Below are positions 1 to 8,768 of a stretch of 64,000 bases of DNA, one piece after another; the stretch's first letter is position 1; every line of letters starts with the position of its first letter. A program made the position numbers and the translations under genes. The notes beneath the pieces were generated by a model. It was not told the DNA's origin. It saw nothing but the letters and a program-made list of their open reading frames with translations, and did no database searches. The stretch is from assembly GCF_002607735.1 (NCBI RefSeq), contig NZ_NBVR01000024.1, forward strand, positions 248,001-312,000. The letters run 5' to 3'. Source of the stretch: Proteus alimentorum. Its GTDB lineage: Bacteria; Pseudomonadota; Gammaproteobacteria; Enterobacterales; Enterobacteriaceae.

Positions 1-358
1 CTTTATCTTGTTTTAAATGTTGACCAATGCGAGGTGCTTGGCTTAATACGGCTGCATTTTCAGCTAATTCATCAATAATTTGAGTGACAATCGCTTTATC
101 AACATTAGGAAATGAAAGCCATTGTTGTAATTTTTTTTGTCTTTTTTCTAATTCTTTAAGCAATTCAGCGCGGATTTCGCCACGATCAAGTACTTCAATA
201 AATTCTGATATCGCACGGAAAAATGAGAGTGCCGTGGGTAATGAATCAATTGCACTAAAACTGTTAATTTGAATCAATGAGTTTTCAATTCTAAGCCATG
301 AACGCATTTTTTCATTGAGGGGATGTTCGAAGATGATTGTTGTGATGTCATCACTCAT
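1..358 (-). CDS. zapD: Cell division protein ZapD (3' part beyond window edge)
   Basis: ZapD cross-links FtsZ filaments and stabilises the Z ring at midcell. Reading the minus strand from the ATG at 358 gives about 119 residues that follow E. coli ZapD closely: an early [16 protein letters not shown] segment, then [20 protein letters not shown] and a SQAPRIGQ segment. The C-terminal half lies outside the window, so this is a partial gene cut by the edge, not a truncation. The ATG overlaps the coaE stop by eight bases, so the two are translationally coupled, as in the coaE-zapD-yacG operon of other enterobacteria. Confidence 0.93.
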   Translation of the reverse strand, partial: MSDDITTIIFEHPLNEKMRSWLRIENSLIQINSFSAIDSLPTALSFFRAISEFIEVLDRGEIRAELLKELEKRQKKLQQWLSFPNVDKAIVTQIIDELAENAAVLSQAPRIGQHLKQDK

Positions 359-974
359 GGCAATTGTCCTGTAACGCTTGTTGAGCTAATTCTAAGTAAT
401 GCTGATGGAGTTGTTTAACTTTTCCAATCATATTTTGGCTATTATCGTGATTTTCAATAATATCATCAGCAACGGCTAATCGTTCCTGTCTTTGAGCTTG
501 AGCTTTTAAAATATTGAGAACTTGCTCTCGACTTACGCCATCTCGTTTCATGGTTCTTGCGATTTGTTCTTCTTGAGTCACATCGACAACAAGAACACGA
601 GAGGCTAAATGGGTTAGTTTATTTTCAACTAATAAAGGAACGACCCAAATAAAATAAGGTGCCTTAATTTGTTGTATTTGTCTTTGCGTCTCTTGCTGTA
701 TAAGAGGATGAAGAAGATTATTTACCCATGTTTTTTCTTCATTATTTTCAAAAATAATCTGGCGCAGCTGTGCTCGGTTTAACGAGCCATCGGGAAGCAA
801 AATGCAGTCACCAAAATGCTGATGCAATGCATTGAGTCCTAAGGAGTGAGGCTCTACCACTAATCGAGCAATAATGTCAGCATCAACAAGAGGTACACCT
901 AATGAGGCAAAAGCATTAGCAACGGTAGTTTTACCGCTGCCAATTCCGCCTGTAAGAGCAACCGTATAAGCCAT
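351..974 (-). CDS. coaE: Dephospho-CoA kinase
   Basis: CoaE phosphorylates the 3'-hydroxyl of dephospho-CoA in the last step of coenzyme A synthesis, in the cytoplasm. The 207-residue protein has the usual length. A Walker A loop GGIGSGKT lies at residues 9-16, followed by the VDADIIAR segment that contacts the acceptor, and a lid region rich in Arg near residues 140-165. It overlaps zapD downstream. In E. coli guaC lies just upstream; here the next gene upstream is hofC and the 234-base gap holds no gene, so coaE probably has its own promoter in that gap. Confidence 0.95.
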   Translation of the reverse strand: MAYTVALTGGIGSGKTTVANAFASLGVPLVDADIIARLVVEPHSLGLNALHQHFGDCILLPDGSLNRAQLRQIIFENNEEKTWVNNLLHPLIQQETQRQIQQIKAPYFIWVVPLLVENKLTHLASRVLVVDVTQEEQIARTMKRDGVSREQVLNILKAQAQRQERLAVADDIIENHDNSQNMIGKVKQLHQHYLELAQQALQDNCHE

Positions 975-1208
975 TTGTGTTTATCTGTTTTTAATGAATT
1001 AAAATTTACTATTAGTCTAGGTATTCTAAAGCCTAATTTTGTTTTTATCACAAGATAATAACCGCAATATTTAGGTTTTATTCGGTTATTATAATAGATG
1101 ATTTTCTGCTACCCTGACATCCTACCTCATAATAGGTAATAGAATTACCATCAATCAATAAGTTAGTGCAACACGTAGTAACCGCGCGTTACTCATAAAA
1201 TTTGTGAT
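975..1208. other. Intergenic gap between hofC and coaE with an inverted repeat
   Basis: No gene is seen here, although guaC (GMP reductase) occupies this place in E. coli. A perfect inverted repeat with ten-base arms (ATAATAACCG at 1055-1064 and its complement at 1083-1092, 18-base spacer) lies in the middle. There is no T-run after it on either strand, so it is not an obvious terminator. The gap probably carries the coaE promoter. Confidence 0.5.
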
Positions 1209-2408
1209 TCACTGTATAGTATCACCTAACTGTAATATAGGAAGATACATGGCAATGATTAATGTGCCAATAATTAATGCAATGACCATCATCAGTATTG
1301 GCTCTAACCAAGTACTAATTGTATTTAATTGCTCATCAAGTTGATGATAAAACCAATCACTTAATTGCTGGCAAAAATAGAGCAACTGCCCTGAGTTCTC
1401 TGCACAAATAATAAACTGATAACAAATGGGCGTAAAAAGAGGTTCATTTTTCATAAATAAACTCAACGATTTACCTTGCATAATGTGATCACTCATTTGA
1501 GAGAGAACTCGTTTATAAATAGGGTGTGTAAGTTGTTCTATTCCTATTTTTAAGCCTTGTAATAAAGGTAATCCTGCTTGTTGTGTAATACTGATTATCT
1601 GAAAAATAAGATGTAATTGCTGATACTTTAAAAGTTTACCTAAATAGGGAATATGAAGAAAAAGAGTTTGTTCAGCGAAATAAAAGGGCGATAAAGAGTA
1701 ACGAATTAAACGATAAAAGAATATTAATCCGATAAAGATAAACGCGATTATGCTGATATAATCCGTAAGCCATTGTGAATAAGTAATAAGGGTGAGTGTT
1801 AAAAGAGGAAGTTCTGTATTAAAGGCGCTGTATAAGGATTGATATTCAGGTAAAACATAGAGCAACATAATACTGGTAATAAAAACTAATACAGTAAGTA
1901 AAAATAGGGGATATTTAAACGCTTTTTTGATTTTTTTTACAATCTCTCGGTGTTTTTTTAATTGTATTATTTGCAAAGTAATCACTTCATCTAATTTTCC
2001 ACTTTCTTCACCAATAAAAACAAAACGACTTAGTGAGGTTGGAAAGTAAAGTGGATAGCGATTTAATTGTTTAGAAAGCGAACCTCCTTGCATTAAGTTA
2101 GAAATAATATCTTCTAATACACATTGCCAATGTGAGTAACGACATTCATTTTTTAATAGCGTTAATGCAGGGAGAAGCGCTAAACCAGAATGAAGTAATA
2201 ATGCTAATTGTTCGAATAATTGAATTCTATATTGTTTATCAGCATCTTGAAATAAAACGATTTTATATAAACGTATTTTTATGGGGATTTTTTGTTGCTG
2301 AGTTAAGTTAATAAATGCTTCGTTATTAGAAGACGCAAGTATTTTTCCAGTACACCATTCCCCTTGATAAGTTAATGCATCATAGCGATAAATTAGCTGT
2401 AATCTCAT
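1209..2408 (-). CDS. hofC: Type IV pilus inner-membrane platform protein, GspF/PilC family
   Basis: This is the polytopic platform protein that anchors a type IV pilus or type II secretion assembly motor in the inner membrane. The 399-residue product carries two copies of the GspF domain (roughly residues 60-185 and 260-385), each beginning with a conserved segment (EQLALLLHSGLALLPAL; QIISITQQAGLPLLQGL), with hydrophobic segments near 165-187, 212-232 and 365-390. The stop of hofB overlaps its start by four bases, indicating a ppdD-hofB-hofC operon. Enteric hof/ppd clusters are usually weakly expressed; whether this one builds a pilus cannot be told from the sequence. Confidence 0.88.
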   Translation of the reverse strand: MRLQLIYRYDALTYQGEWCTGKILASSNNEAFINLTQQQKIPIKIRLYKIVLFQDADKQYRIQLFEQLALLLHSGLALLPALTLLKNECRYSHWQCVLEDIISNLMQGGSLSKQLNRYPLYFPTSLSRFVFIGEESGKLDEVITLQIIQLKKHREIVKKIKKAFKYPLFLLTVLVFITSIMLLYVLPEYQSLYSAFNTELPLLTLTLITYSQWLTDYISIIAFIFIGLIFFYRLIRYSLSPFYFAEQTLFLHIPYLGKLLKYQQLHLIFQIISITQQAGLPLLQGLKIGIEQLTHPIYKRVLSQMSDHIMQGKSLSLFMKNEPLFTPICYQFIICAENSGQLLYFCQQLSDWFYHQLDEQLNTISTWLEPILMMVIALIIGTLIIAMYLPILQLGDTIQ

Positions 2409-3505
2409 TCAATATCTCCGAGCGTTTGATAAACCTCCTCAAGTGTCGTGATCCCTTGTTTAATTAATGAAAAACCAGAATAGAGCAAATGATAAAGGGA
2501 TGAGTGTGCTTGTTTTGAGGGCTCAAAGCAGTCATAGATAGCCGTTCTTCCGTTATAGCCTGAACAGCATTGCTGACAACCAACAGCTTGCCAATTTGGT
2601 AATTCGACCATTTCTTTATTTATATTAATATGCTGTTTATTAGATAAGCATATTTTACAATGTGGGCATAAACAGCGGACTAATCGTTGTGAAATAATTA
2701 AACTCACACAGGAATGAATAAGATCTTTTTCAATCCCTAAGTTATGTAGACGCATTAATGTGGATGAAGCTGAATTAGTATGTAAGGTTGATAATACAAG
2801 GTGCCCTGTTTGTGCTGCTTTTATTGCCATTTCAGCAGTAGATTGGTCACGAATTTCACCTACCATAATAATGTCAGGATCTTGGCGTAGCAATGCTCGT
2901 AATATTGTCGCAAATGAGATCCCTGATTTTTCAGAAATTTGAGTTTGATTAATGCCCTTTAGAGGTAATTCAACTGGATCTTCAACACTATTTATATTTA
3001 GGTTTTCTTTATTTAAATAGTGTAAACAACTATATAAAGTGAGTGTTTTTCCGCTTCCCGTTGGTCCGGTGACTAAAATCATTCCTTGCGGTAAATTTAA
3101 ATATTTCTTTAATAGTGTTAAATGTGAAGATTGAAAGCCTAGATGATTTAATTCTGGTTGTTGTAAATTATTAATAAGCCGTAAAACAACTTTTTCACCG
3201 TACAGCGTGGGGAGTGTCGCTATTCGTATTGAATAGTTTTTTTCATGATAAGACCAACTAAATTGCCCATCTTGAGGTAACCGCTTTTCTGCAATATTTA
3301 AGTTAGCAAGCACCTTTAATCGAGTGATTATTTCCTCAGAGAATTCATCTGGAGGAGACGATAATAGATATAAATGATTATCTATTCTGGCGCGAATTCT
3401 TACACTGGTTTGTTGAGGCTCTATATGTAAATCAGAGACGCGTTTTAAAATACTTTCACGTAATAGATGCTCAATAAATTCTGTTGCAGAGTGTGTGATA
3501 TCCAT
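2405..3505 (-). CDS. hofB: Type IV pilus assembly ATPase, GspE/PilB family, N-terminally short
   Basis: HofB is the predicted cytoplasmic ATPase that drives pilin polymerisation. Walker A GPTGSGKT lies at residues 147-154, an Asp box (VEDPVE) at 174-179, Walker B (DPDIIMVGEIRD) at 209-220 and a His box (TLHTNSA) shortly after. A zinc tetracysteine module (CPHC and CQQC) is near residues 265-310. At 366 residues it is about 95 shorter than E. coli HofB (about 461), because the N-terminal T2SSE_N-type domain that docks on partner proteins is missing; the protein begins directly in the N2 domain. All catalytic motifs are present, so it could still hydrolyse ATP. Confidence 0.87.
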   Translation of the reverse strand: MDITHSATEFIEHLLRESILKRVSDLHIEPQQTSVRIRARIDNHLYLLSSPPDEFSEEIITRLKVLANLNIAEKRLPQDGQFSWSYHEKNYSIRIATLPTLYGEKVVLRLINNLQQPELNHLGFQSSHLTLLKKYLNLPQGMILVTGPTGSGKTLTLYSCLHYLNKENLNINSVEDPVELPLKGINQTQISEKSGISFATILRALLRQDPDIIMVGEIRDQSTAEMAIKAAQTGHLVLSTLHTNSASSTLMRLHNLGIEKDLIHSCVSLIISQRLVRCLCPHCKICLSNKQHININKEMVELPNWQAVGCQQCCSGYNGRTAIYDCFEPSKQAHSSLYHLLYSGFSLIKQGITTLEEVYQTLGDIE

Positions 3506-3611
3506 TCTTCACCTCTTTATACGGTTTGATTTATCTAAGTTGTCTTCAATATTTAAAGTGCGTAATAAGAACACTCAATATTGAGTGCTCCTGTATATCT
3601 AATCTAACGCG

Positions 3612-4055
3612 CTAATATGATTTTAAAATCTCACTGCACTGTTTTTGCAACGTAAGATTTGTGGCTACACATTGTGTTTTCCATACCGGAAGAAGGTCAT
3701 TAATTCCTTTCTCTAAAGACATTGTGATCGTTAGGCCATCAAGCTGCGATTTTCCAGTTGCATTAATTACGCCGTTTAACACATTAATATCGGATAAATA
3801 TCGACTACGAAATTGTTGCGGTATAAAGGGGGAATCAGAATTACAGTGTTGAAGTTCGTTTTCATAACGACATAGTTCCATCGCAGAACGATAGGGCGAG
3901 AGTGTTTGCAGTACATCGGTTAATGCGGCTTTTTGGATATAACCTTGATAAGCTGGAATAGCAACAGAGCTTAAAATCGAGATGATAGCAATCACGATCA
4001 TAAGCTCCATAAGGGTAAAACCATTTTCATTAGAGTGATAATTAAGTACATTCAT
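3612..4055 (-). CDS. ppdD: Prepilin peptidase-dependent major pilin-like protein
   Basis: This is a type IV prepilin of 147 residues. It has a short leader ending in Gly12, then a methylated-Phe-type mature start (F13, with the conserved Glu at mature position 5, E17) and a hydrophobic helix of about 22 residues. Four cysteines in the globular part (two near residues 57-69, two near 128-139) could form disulfides. It is the first gene of the ppdD-hofB-hofC cluster; a gap of 106 bases precedes hofB. A prepilin peptidase must be encoded elsewhere. In E. coli nadC follows on the ampD side; it is not present here. Confidence 0.88.
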   Translation of the reverse strand: MNVLNYHSNENGFTLMELMIVIAIISILSSVAIPAYQGYIQKAALTDVLQTLSPYRSAMELCRYENELQHCNSDSPFIPQQFRSRYLSDINVLNGVINATGKSQLDGLTITMSLEKGINDLLPVWKTQCVATNLTLQKQCSEILKSY

Positions 4056-4266
4056 CTAGCGTCCTCCTTGAGTAATAGACACTAGAAGTATGAAAAAAAA
4101 GGACTTTATTGGCGAATAGATAAAATAAAGTTTGAGTAAAATATCGAAAAGAAAAAAGAGATATACATATTTAACCTTTATTATTGAGGCAACGTTCGCA
4201 TTTATTGATGAGTATGAATTAATAAAGTTATTGATAATGGCTAAAACAAACTAAAAGAGGGTTGAT

Positions 4267-4809
4267 GTGGAAATTAAACATGGTTGGCTAATCGATGCGA
4301 GGCAGGTTCCTTCACCTAATCATGATAAGAGACCTGAAGGTGTGCTTCCTTCTTTATTAATTGTTCATAATATCAGTTTGCCTCCTGGTCAATTTGGTGG
4401 GCCTTATATTGATCAGCTTTTTACCAATACATTATCAGAACAAGATCATCCTTTTTTTAGTGAGATTGTTAGCTTAAGAGTATCAGCTCATTGCCTTATT
4501 CGTCGTGATGGAGAAATTGTGCAATATGTGCCTTTTACTGAGAGAGCGTGGCACGCTGGCATTTCTTTATATAAAGGCAGAGAAAAATGTAATGATTTCT
4601 CAATTGGCATTGAGCTTGAAGGTACTGATGAGTGCGATTTTACCCAGCAGCAATATCAACAATTAGTGAAGATAACTCAATCACTTATTGCTCTTTATCC
4701 TGCCATTGAAGAAAACATTACTGGGCATAGTGATGTTGCACCAAATAGAAAAACCGATCCGGGGCCTCACTTTGATTGGACTTATTACCGCCATTTGTTA
4801 ACAAAATAA
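4267..4809 (+). CDS. ampD: 1,6-anhydro-N-acetylmuramyl-L-alanine amidase AmpD
   Basis: AmpD cleaves the stem peptide from anhydro-muropeptides in the cytoplasm during cell-wall recycling and so lowers the inducers of AmpR. The 180-residue protein keeps the zinc ligands His34, His154 and Asp164 and the catalytic Glu116 and Lys162 at canonical E. coli numbering. A GTG start is chosen: AGAGG at 4256-4260 is six bases upstream, and the protein then aligns with the family N-terminus (HGWLIDARQVPSPN). In E. coli ampE follows in the same operon; here the next 310 bases contain no gene and pdhR comes next. Confidence 0.95.
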   Translation: MEIKHGWLIDARQVPSPNHDKRPEGVLPSLLIVHNISLPPGQFGGPYIDQLFTNTLSEQDHPFFSEIVSLRVSAHCLIRRDGEIVQYVPFTERAWHAGISLYKGREKCNDFSIGIELEGTDECDFTQQQYQQLVKITQSLIALYPAIEENITGHSDVAPNRKTDPGPHFDWTYYRHLLTK

Positions 4810-5067
4810 CTGCTTTTGTTGAATATAAAATCACTAAGATTGCTTTTATATTCAAAATGGTGTTGCTGTCACGCTTCAGTTTGACTGTTTATGTGTTTAA
4901 AAAACGTTAAAAAATTTATTTTTAACGTTTCTGTATAATGCGATCTAGTTATCACTTTTGATGAATTTTTAAAATAATTTGTTAAAATTTGCAGGTTTTT
5001 ATGATTTCGCTCAACAACTGTATGGACAGTTAGTGAATACTTTGTTACTTTATTATTCGTTATATTA
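4810..5067. other. ampD-pdhR intergenic region (ampE and aroP absent)
   Basis: No coding region is visible where E. coli has ampE and aroP. The stretch is AT-rich. It contains a perfect long inverted repeat at 4902-4930 and, four bases further, a TATAAT hexamer at 4934-4939 that may be a -10 element for pdhR. No good -35 hexamer is visible because the palindrome occupies that position, which suggests an activator or other regulator may bind there. Confidence 0.5.
4902..4930. repeat. Perfect inverted repeat upstream of pdhR
   Basis: AAACGTTAAAAA at 4902-4913 is repeated as its exact reverse complement at 4919-4930, with a five-base spacer ATTTA. The arms are 12 bases long. No T-run follows on the plus strand, so it is a poor terminator for ampD. 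Its position just before a TATAAT hexamer suits an operator. Confidence 0.6.
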
Positions 5068-5084
5068 AATTGGTATTACCAATT
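5068..5084 (+). promoter_or_regulatory. PdhR operator in the pdhR-aceEF promoter region
   Basis: The 17-base perfect palindrome AATTGGTATTACCAATT matches the known PdhR box (ATTGGTnnnACCAAT). It lies about 50 bases before pdhR, the place where E. coli PdhR represses its own operon in the absence of pyruvate. Autoregulation of pdhR-aceE-aceF is therefore very likely. Confidence 0.88.
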
Positions 5085-5134
5085 GACAACTCAATCACTA
5101 AGGTAATAGTTATCCAATAATGGCTTCCAGCAAT

Positions 5135-5905
5135 ATGGCTTATACAAAAATCCGCCAACCTAAGCTTTCTGATGTTATTGAGCAACAGCTTGAACATCTG
5201 ATTTTAGAAGGTACTCTGCGTCCGGGAGAGAAACTCTTACCTGAGCGTGAGCTGGCGAAGCAATTTGATGTATCTCGTCCTTCATTGCGTGAAGCAATCC
5301 AAAAATTAGAAGCTAAAGGTTTTTTACTCCGTCGCCAAGGCGGTGGAACTTTTGTTCAGCACAATCTCTGGCAAAGTTTTAGTGATCCTTTAGCTCAACT
5401 GCTTAGCGGACATCCCGAATCTCAATTTGATCTTTTAGAAACTCGTCATGCACTTGAAGGTATTGCTGCATATTACGCGGCATTACGTGGCACTGATGAA
5501 GATCTTGATCGTATCAAAGCTAGCCACGATTGTATCTTGAAAGCCCACGAAGAGGGTGATTTAGCCGCTGAGTCTGAAGCTGTATTGCAATATCAATTAA
5601 TTGTCACGGAAGCTGCTCATAATGTTGTTTTATTGCATCTATTACGATGCATGGTGCCAATGCTTGAGCAAAATATCCGCCAGAATTTTGAGTTTCTTTA
5701 CACTCGTAAAGAGATGTTAACAGCAGTAAGTGAGCATCGTAGTCAGATTTATCAGGCTATTATTAATAGAGAGCCAGAAGCTGCGCGTGAAGCATCACAT
5801 CGCCATTTGGCCTTTATTGAAGATGTTTTGTTGGATATGAGTCGTGAACATACTCGCCGTGAGCGCTCTTTGCGCCGGCTACAACAACATCCTGATTTAT
5901 TTTAG
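5135..5905 (+). CDS. pdhR: Pyruvate-responsive GntR/FadR-type repressor PdhR
   Basis: PdhR represses the pyruvate dehydrogenase operon and respiratory genes, and pyruvate releases it from DNA. The N-terminal winged helix-turn-helix ([20 protein letters not shown]) is nearly identical to E. coli, and the C-terminal FCD-type effector domain contains the [16 protein letters not shown] and [15 protein letters not shown] segments. The frame is open from an ATG at 5120; the start at 5135 is preferred because the protein then begins [10 protein letters not shown] like E. coli PdhR. Neither start has a clear ribosome site. aceE follows after 163 bases that hold a strong hairpin. Confidence 0.95.
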   Translation: MAYTKIRQPKLSDVIEQQLEHLILEGTLRPGEKLLPERELAKQFDVSRPSLREAIQKLEAKGFLLRRQGGGTFVQHNLWQSFSDPLAQLLSGHPESQFDLLETRHALEGIAAYYAALRGTDEDLDRIKASHDCILKAHEEGDLAAESEAVLQYQLIVTEAAHNVVLLHLLRCMVPMLEQNIRQNFEFLYTRKEMLTAVSEHRSQIYQAIINREPEAAREASHRHLAFIEDVLLDMSREHTRRERSLRRLQQHPDLF

Positions 5906-5981
5906 TAGCACAGATCCTGACCGCTGAATCTGTACTACCTATCGCCCTGTGATTTTCAGGGGAAGCGGTAATAACAGCAGG

Positions 5982-6026
5982 GCCTATCTTCCCGTCATAT
6001 CAGATGGGTATAACGGGAAGATAGGC
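5982..6026 (+). repeat. Long hairpin in the pdhR-aceE intergenic region
   Basis: GCCTATCTTCCCGT (5982-5995) pairs perfectly with its complement at 6013-6026, giving a 14-base GC-containing stem with a 17-base spacer that can pair a little further (ATA with TAT). No T-run follows, so it does not look like a terminator. It ends about 40 bases before the aceE start. It may protect the aceEF mRNA from 3' decay, be a processing site, or be a repeat element. Confidence 0.7.
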
Positions 6027-6068
6027 TCCCATAACCATTAAAAACAGATAACAGATAAGGAATACACC

Positions 6069-8756
6069 ATGTCAGATATGCTGAAAAATGACGTGGATCC
6101 GATCGAAACTCGCGACTGGTTACAAGCGATCGACTCGGTCATCCGTGAAGAAGGTGTTGAGCGTGCACAGTTCCTGATTGATCAGGTATTAAAACAAGCC
6201 CGTAATGGTGGTCTTAATATCGCTTTAGGCGGTTCTGTACACAGTGATTATATCAATACCATTCCTGCTGAAGATGAACCCGCTTACCCTGGCAATCTGG
6301 AATTAGAGCGTCGTATTCGTTCTGCTATTCGCTGGAACGCAGTAATGATGGTTCTGCGTGCATCCAAAAAAGATTTGGAACTCGGCGGACACATGGCGTC
6401 ATTCCAATCTTCTGCAACTTTATATGAAGTGTGTTTTAACCATTTCTTCCGTGCACAAAATGAAACTGATGGTGGCGACTTGGTTTATTTCCAAGGTCAT
6501 ATCTCCCCTGGTATCTATGCGCGTGCATTCTTAGAAGGTCGTTTAACTGAAGAGCAATTAAACAACTTCCGTCAAGAAATTGGTGGTAAAGGTTTATCTT
6601 CTTATCCACACCCTAAATTAATGCCTGAGTTCTGGCAGTTCCCTACAGTATCTATGGGGCTGGGACCACTATCTGCAATTTACCAAGCTAAATTCCTGAA
6701 ATATTTGAATCACCGTGGATTAAAAGATACGACTAAACAGACTGTTTATGCGTTCTTAGGCGATGGTGAGATGGATGAGCCAGAATCTAAAGGTGCTATC
6801 ACCATCGCAGTTCGCGAAAAATTAGACAACCTGTGCTTCGTGATTAACTGTAACTTACAACGTCTTGATGGCCCAGTGACAGGTAATGGCAAAATTGTTA
6901 ACGAATTAGAAGGTATCTTTGCGGGTGCTGGCTGGAACGTTATCAAAGTCATGTGGGGCGATCGTTGGGATGAGCTGCTGCGTAAAGACACTTCTGGTAA
7001 ACTCATTCAATTAATGAATGAAACTCTGGATGGTGACTACCAGACATTTAAATCTCGTGACGGCGCTTATGTTCGTGAGCACTTCTTTAATCGTTACCCA
7101 GAAACAGCTGCATTAGTTAAAGATATGACTGATGATGAAATCTGGGCATTAAACCGTGGTGGTCACGATCCGAAGAAAGTCTTTGCTGCATTCCAAAAAG
7201 CAAAAGACACTCAAAACCAACCAACTGTTATTTTAGCTCAAACCATCAAAGGTTATGGTATGGGTGAAACGGCAGAAGGTAAAAATATCGCTCACCAAGT
7301 TAAGAAAATGAACATGGATGGTGTTCACCATTTCCGTGATCGTTTCAATATTCCTGTTGCTGATGAGCAAATCAAAGACCTGCCTTATATTACTTTTGAC
7401 AAAGAGTCAGAGGAATACAAATACCTGCACGCACGTCGTCAGGATTTAGGGGGTTACCTACCAGCTCGTCGTCCACGTTTTGAAGAAAAACTGGATATCC
7501 CTGCACTGGAAGATTTCAGCCAATTACTGGAAGAACAATCTAAAGAGATTTCTACAACTATCGCATTCGTTCGTGCTCTGAATGTGATGTTGAAAAACAA
7601 ATCTATCAAAGATCGTTTAGTTCCAATTATTGCGGACGAAGCACGTACTTTCGGTATGGAAGGTCTGTTCCGTCAAATCGGTATTTATAGCCCGAATGGC
7701 CAACAATATACGCCTCAAGACCGTGAGCAAGTTGCTTACTATAAAGAAGACGTTAAAGGTCAAATTCTGCAAGAAGGTATCAACGAACTGGGTGCCGGCG
7801 CATCTTGGTTAGCTGCTGCAACATCTTACAGCACTAACAATCTGCCAATGATCCCATTCTATATCTACTACTCAATGTTTGGTTTCCAACGTATTGGCGA
7901 CTTATGCTGGGCGGCAGGCGACCAACAAGCACGTGGTTTCTTAGTAGGTGGTACTTCAGGTCGTACAACACTTAACGGTGAAGGCTTACAGCACGAAGAT
8001 GGTCATAGCCATATTCAATCGCTGACGATCCCTAACTGTATCTCTTATGATCCAGCATTCGCTTATGAAGTTGCTGTTATCATGCAAGACGGTTTAGAGC
8101 GTATGTATGGTGATAAACAAGAAAACGTTTATTACTACATCACTACACTGAACGAAAACTACCATATGCCAGCAATGCCAGCCGGTGTTGAAGAAGGTAT
8201 CCGTAAAGGTATCTACAAGCTGGAATCATTGGAAGGTAAAAAAGCGAAGAAAGGCGCTAAAGAAGCTAAAGTTCAGTTACTAGGTTCAGGCTCTATTCTG
8301 CGTCACGTTCGTGAAGCAGCGCAAATTCTGTCTGCTGAATACGGCATTGGTTCTGATGTTTATAGCGTAACTTCATTCACTGAATTGGCTCGTGATGGTC
8401 AAGATTGTGAACGTTGGAATATGCTGCACCCATCTGAAGCACCACGTGTACCTTACATTGCTCAAATTATGAATGATGCGCCAGCTGTTGCATCTACTGA
8501 CTATATGAAACTGTTCGCTGAACAAGTTCGTACTTATGTACCAGCAGATGATTACCGCGTATTAGGTACAGATGGTTTCGGTCGTTCTGATAGCCGTGAA
8601 AACCTGCGTCACCATTTCGAAGTTGATACTTCTTATGTGATTGTTGCTGCATTAGGTGAATTAGCTAAACGTGGTGAGATTGATGTGAAGGTTGTTGAAG
8701 AAGCAATCAAAAAATACAACATCAACCCTGAAAAAGTAAACCCACGTCTGGCGTAA
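6069..8756 (+). CDS. aceE: Pyruvate dehydrogenase E1 component (homodimeric type)
   Basis: AceE decarboxylates pyruvate with thiamine diphosphate and acetylates the lipoyl groups of AceF. The 895-residue protein shows the ThDP-binding motif starting GDG at residues 231-233 and ending NCNLQ, and long blocks identical to E. coli AceE. It is eight residues longer than the E. coli enzyme, owing to a lysine-rich insertion around residues 723-735, between the YKLESLEG and VQLLGSGS segments. The gene is 12 bases upstream of aceF, so they are co-transcribed. Codon use is more GC-rich and biased than in neighbouring accessory genes, as expected for a highly expressed gene. Confidence 0.97.
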   Translation: MSDMLKNDVDPIETRDWLQAIDSVIREEGVERAQFLIDQVLKQARNGGLNIALGGSVHSDYINTIPAEDEPAYPGNLELERRIRSAIRWNAVMMVLRASKKDLELGGHMASFQSSATLYEVCFNHFFRAQNETDGGDLVYFQGHISPGIYARAFLEGRLTEEQLNNFRQEIGGKGLSSYPHPKLMPEFWQFPTVSMGLGPLSAIYQAKFLKYLNHRGLKDTTKQTVYAFLGDGEMDEPESKGAITIAVREKLDNLCFVINCNLQRLDGPVTGNGKIVNELEGIFAGAGWNVIKVMWGDRWDELLRKDTSGKLIQLMNETLDGDYQTFKSRDGAYVREHFFNRYPETAALVKDMTDDEIWALNRGGHDPKKVFAAFQKAKDTQNQPTVILAQTIKGYGMGETAEGKNIAHQVKKMNMDGVHHFRDRFNIPVADEQIKDLPYITFDKESEEYKYLHARRQDLGGYLPARRPRFEEKLDIPALEDFSQLLEEQSKEISTTIAFVRALNVMLKNKSIKDRLVPIIADEARTFGMEGLFRQIGIYSPNGQQYTPQDREQVAYYKEDVKGQILQEGINELGAGASWLAAATSYSTNNLPMIPFYIYYSMFGFQRIGDLCWAAGDQQARGFLVGGTSGRTTLNGEGLQHEDGHSHIQSLTIPNCISYDPAFAYEVAVIMQDGLERMYGDKQENVYYYITTLNENYHMPAMPAGVEEGIRKGIYKLESLEGKKAKKGAKEAKVQLLGSGSILRHVREAAQILSAEYGIGSDVYSVTSFTELARDGQDCERWNMLHPSEAPRVPYIAQIMNDAPAVASTDYMKLFAEQVRTYVPADDYRVLGTDGFGRSDSRENLRHHFEVDTSYVIVAALGELAKRGEIDVKVVEEAIKKYNINPEKVNPRLA

Positions 8757-8768
8757 GAGGTAAAGTGA

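Noticed and set aside
84..272. Plus-strand frame of 62 codons at the window start
   Set aside because: It is antisense to zapD, whose minus-strand translation matches the family throughout.
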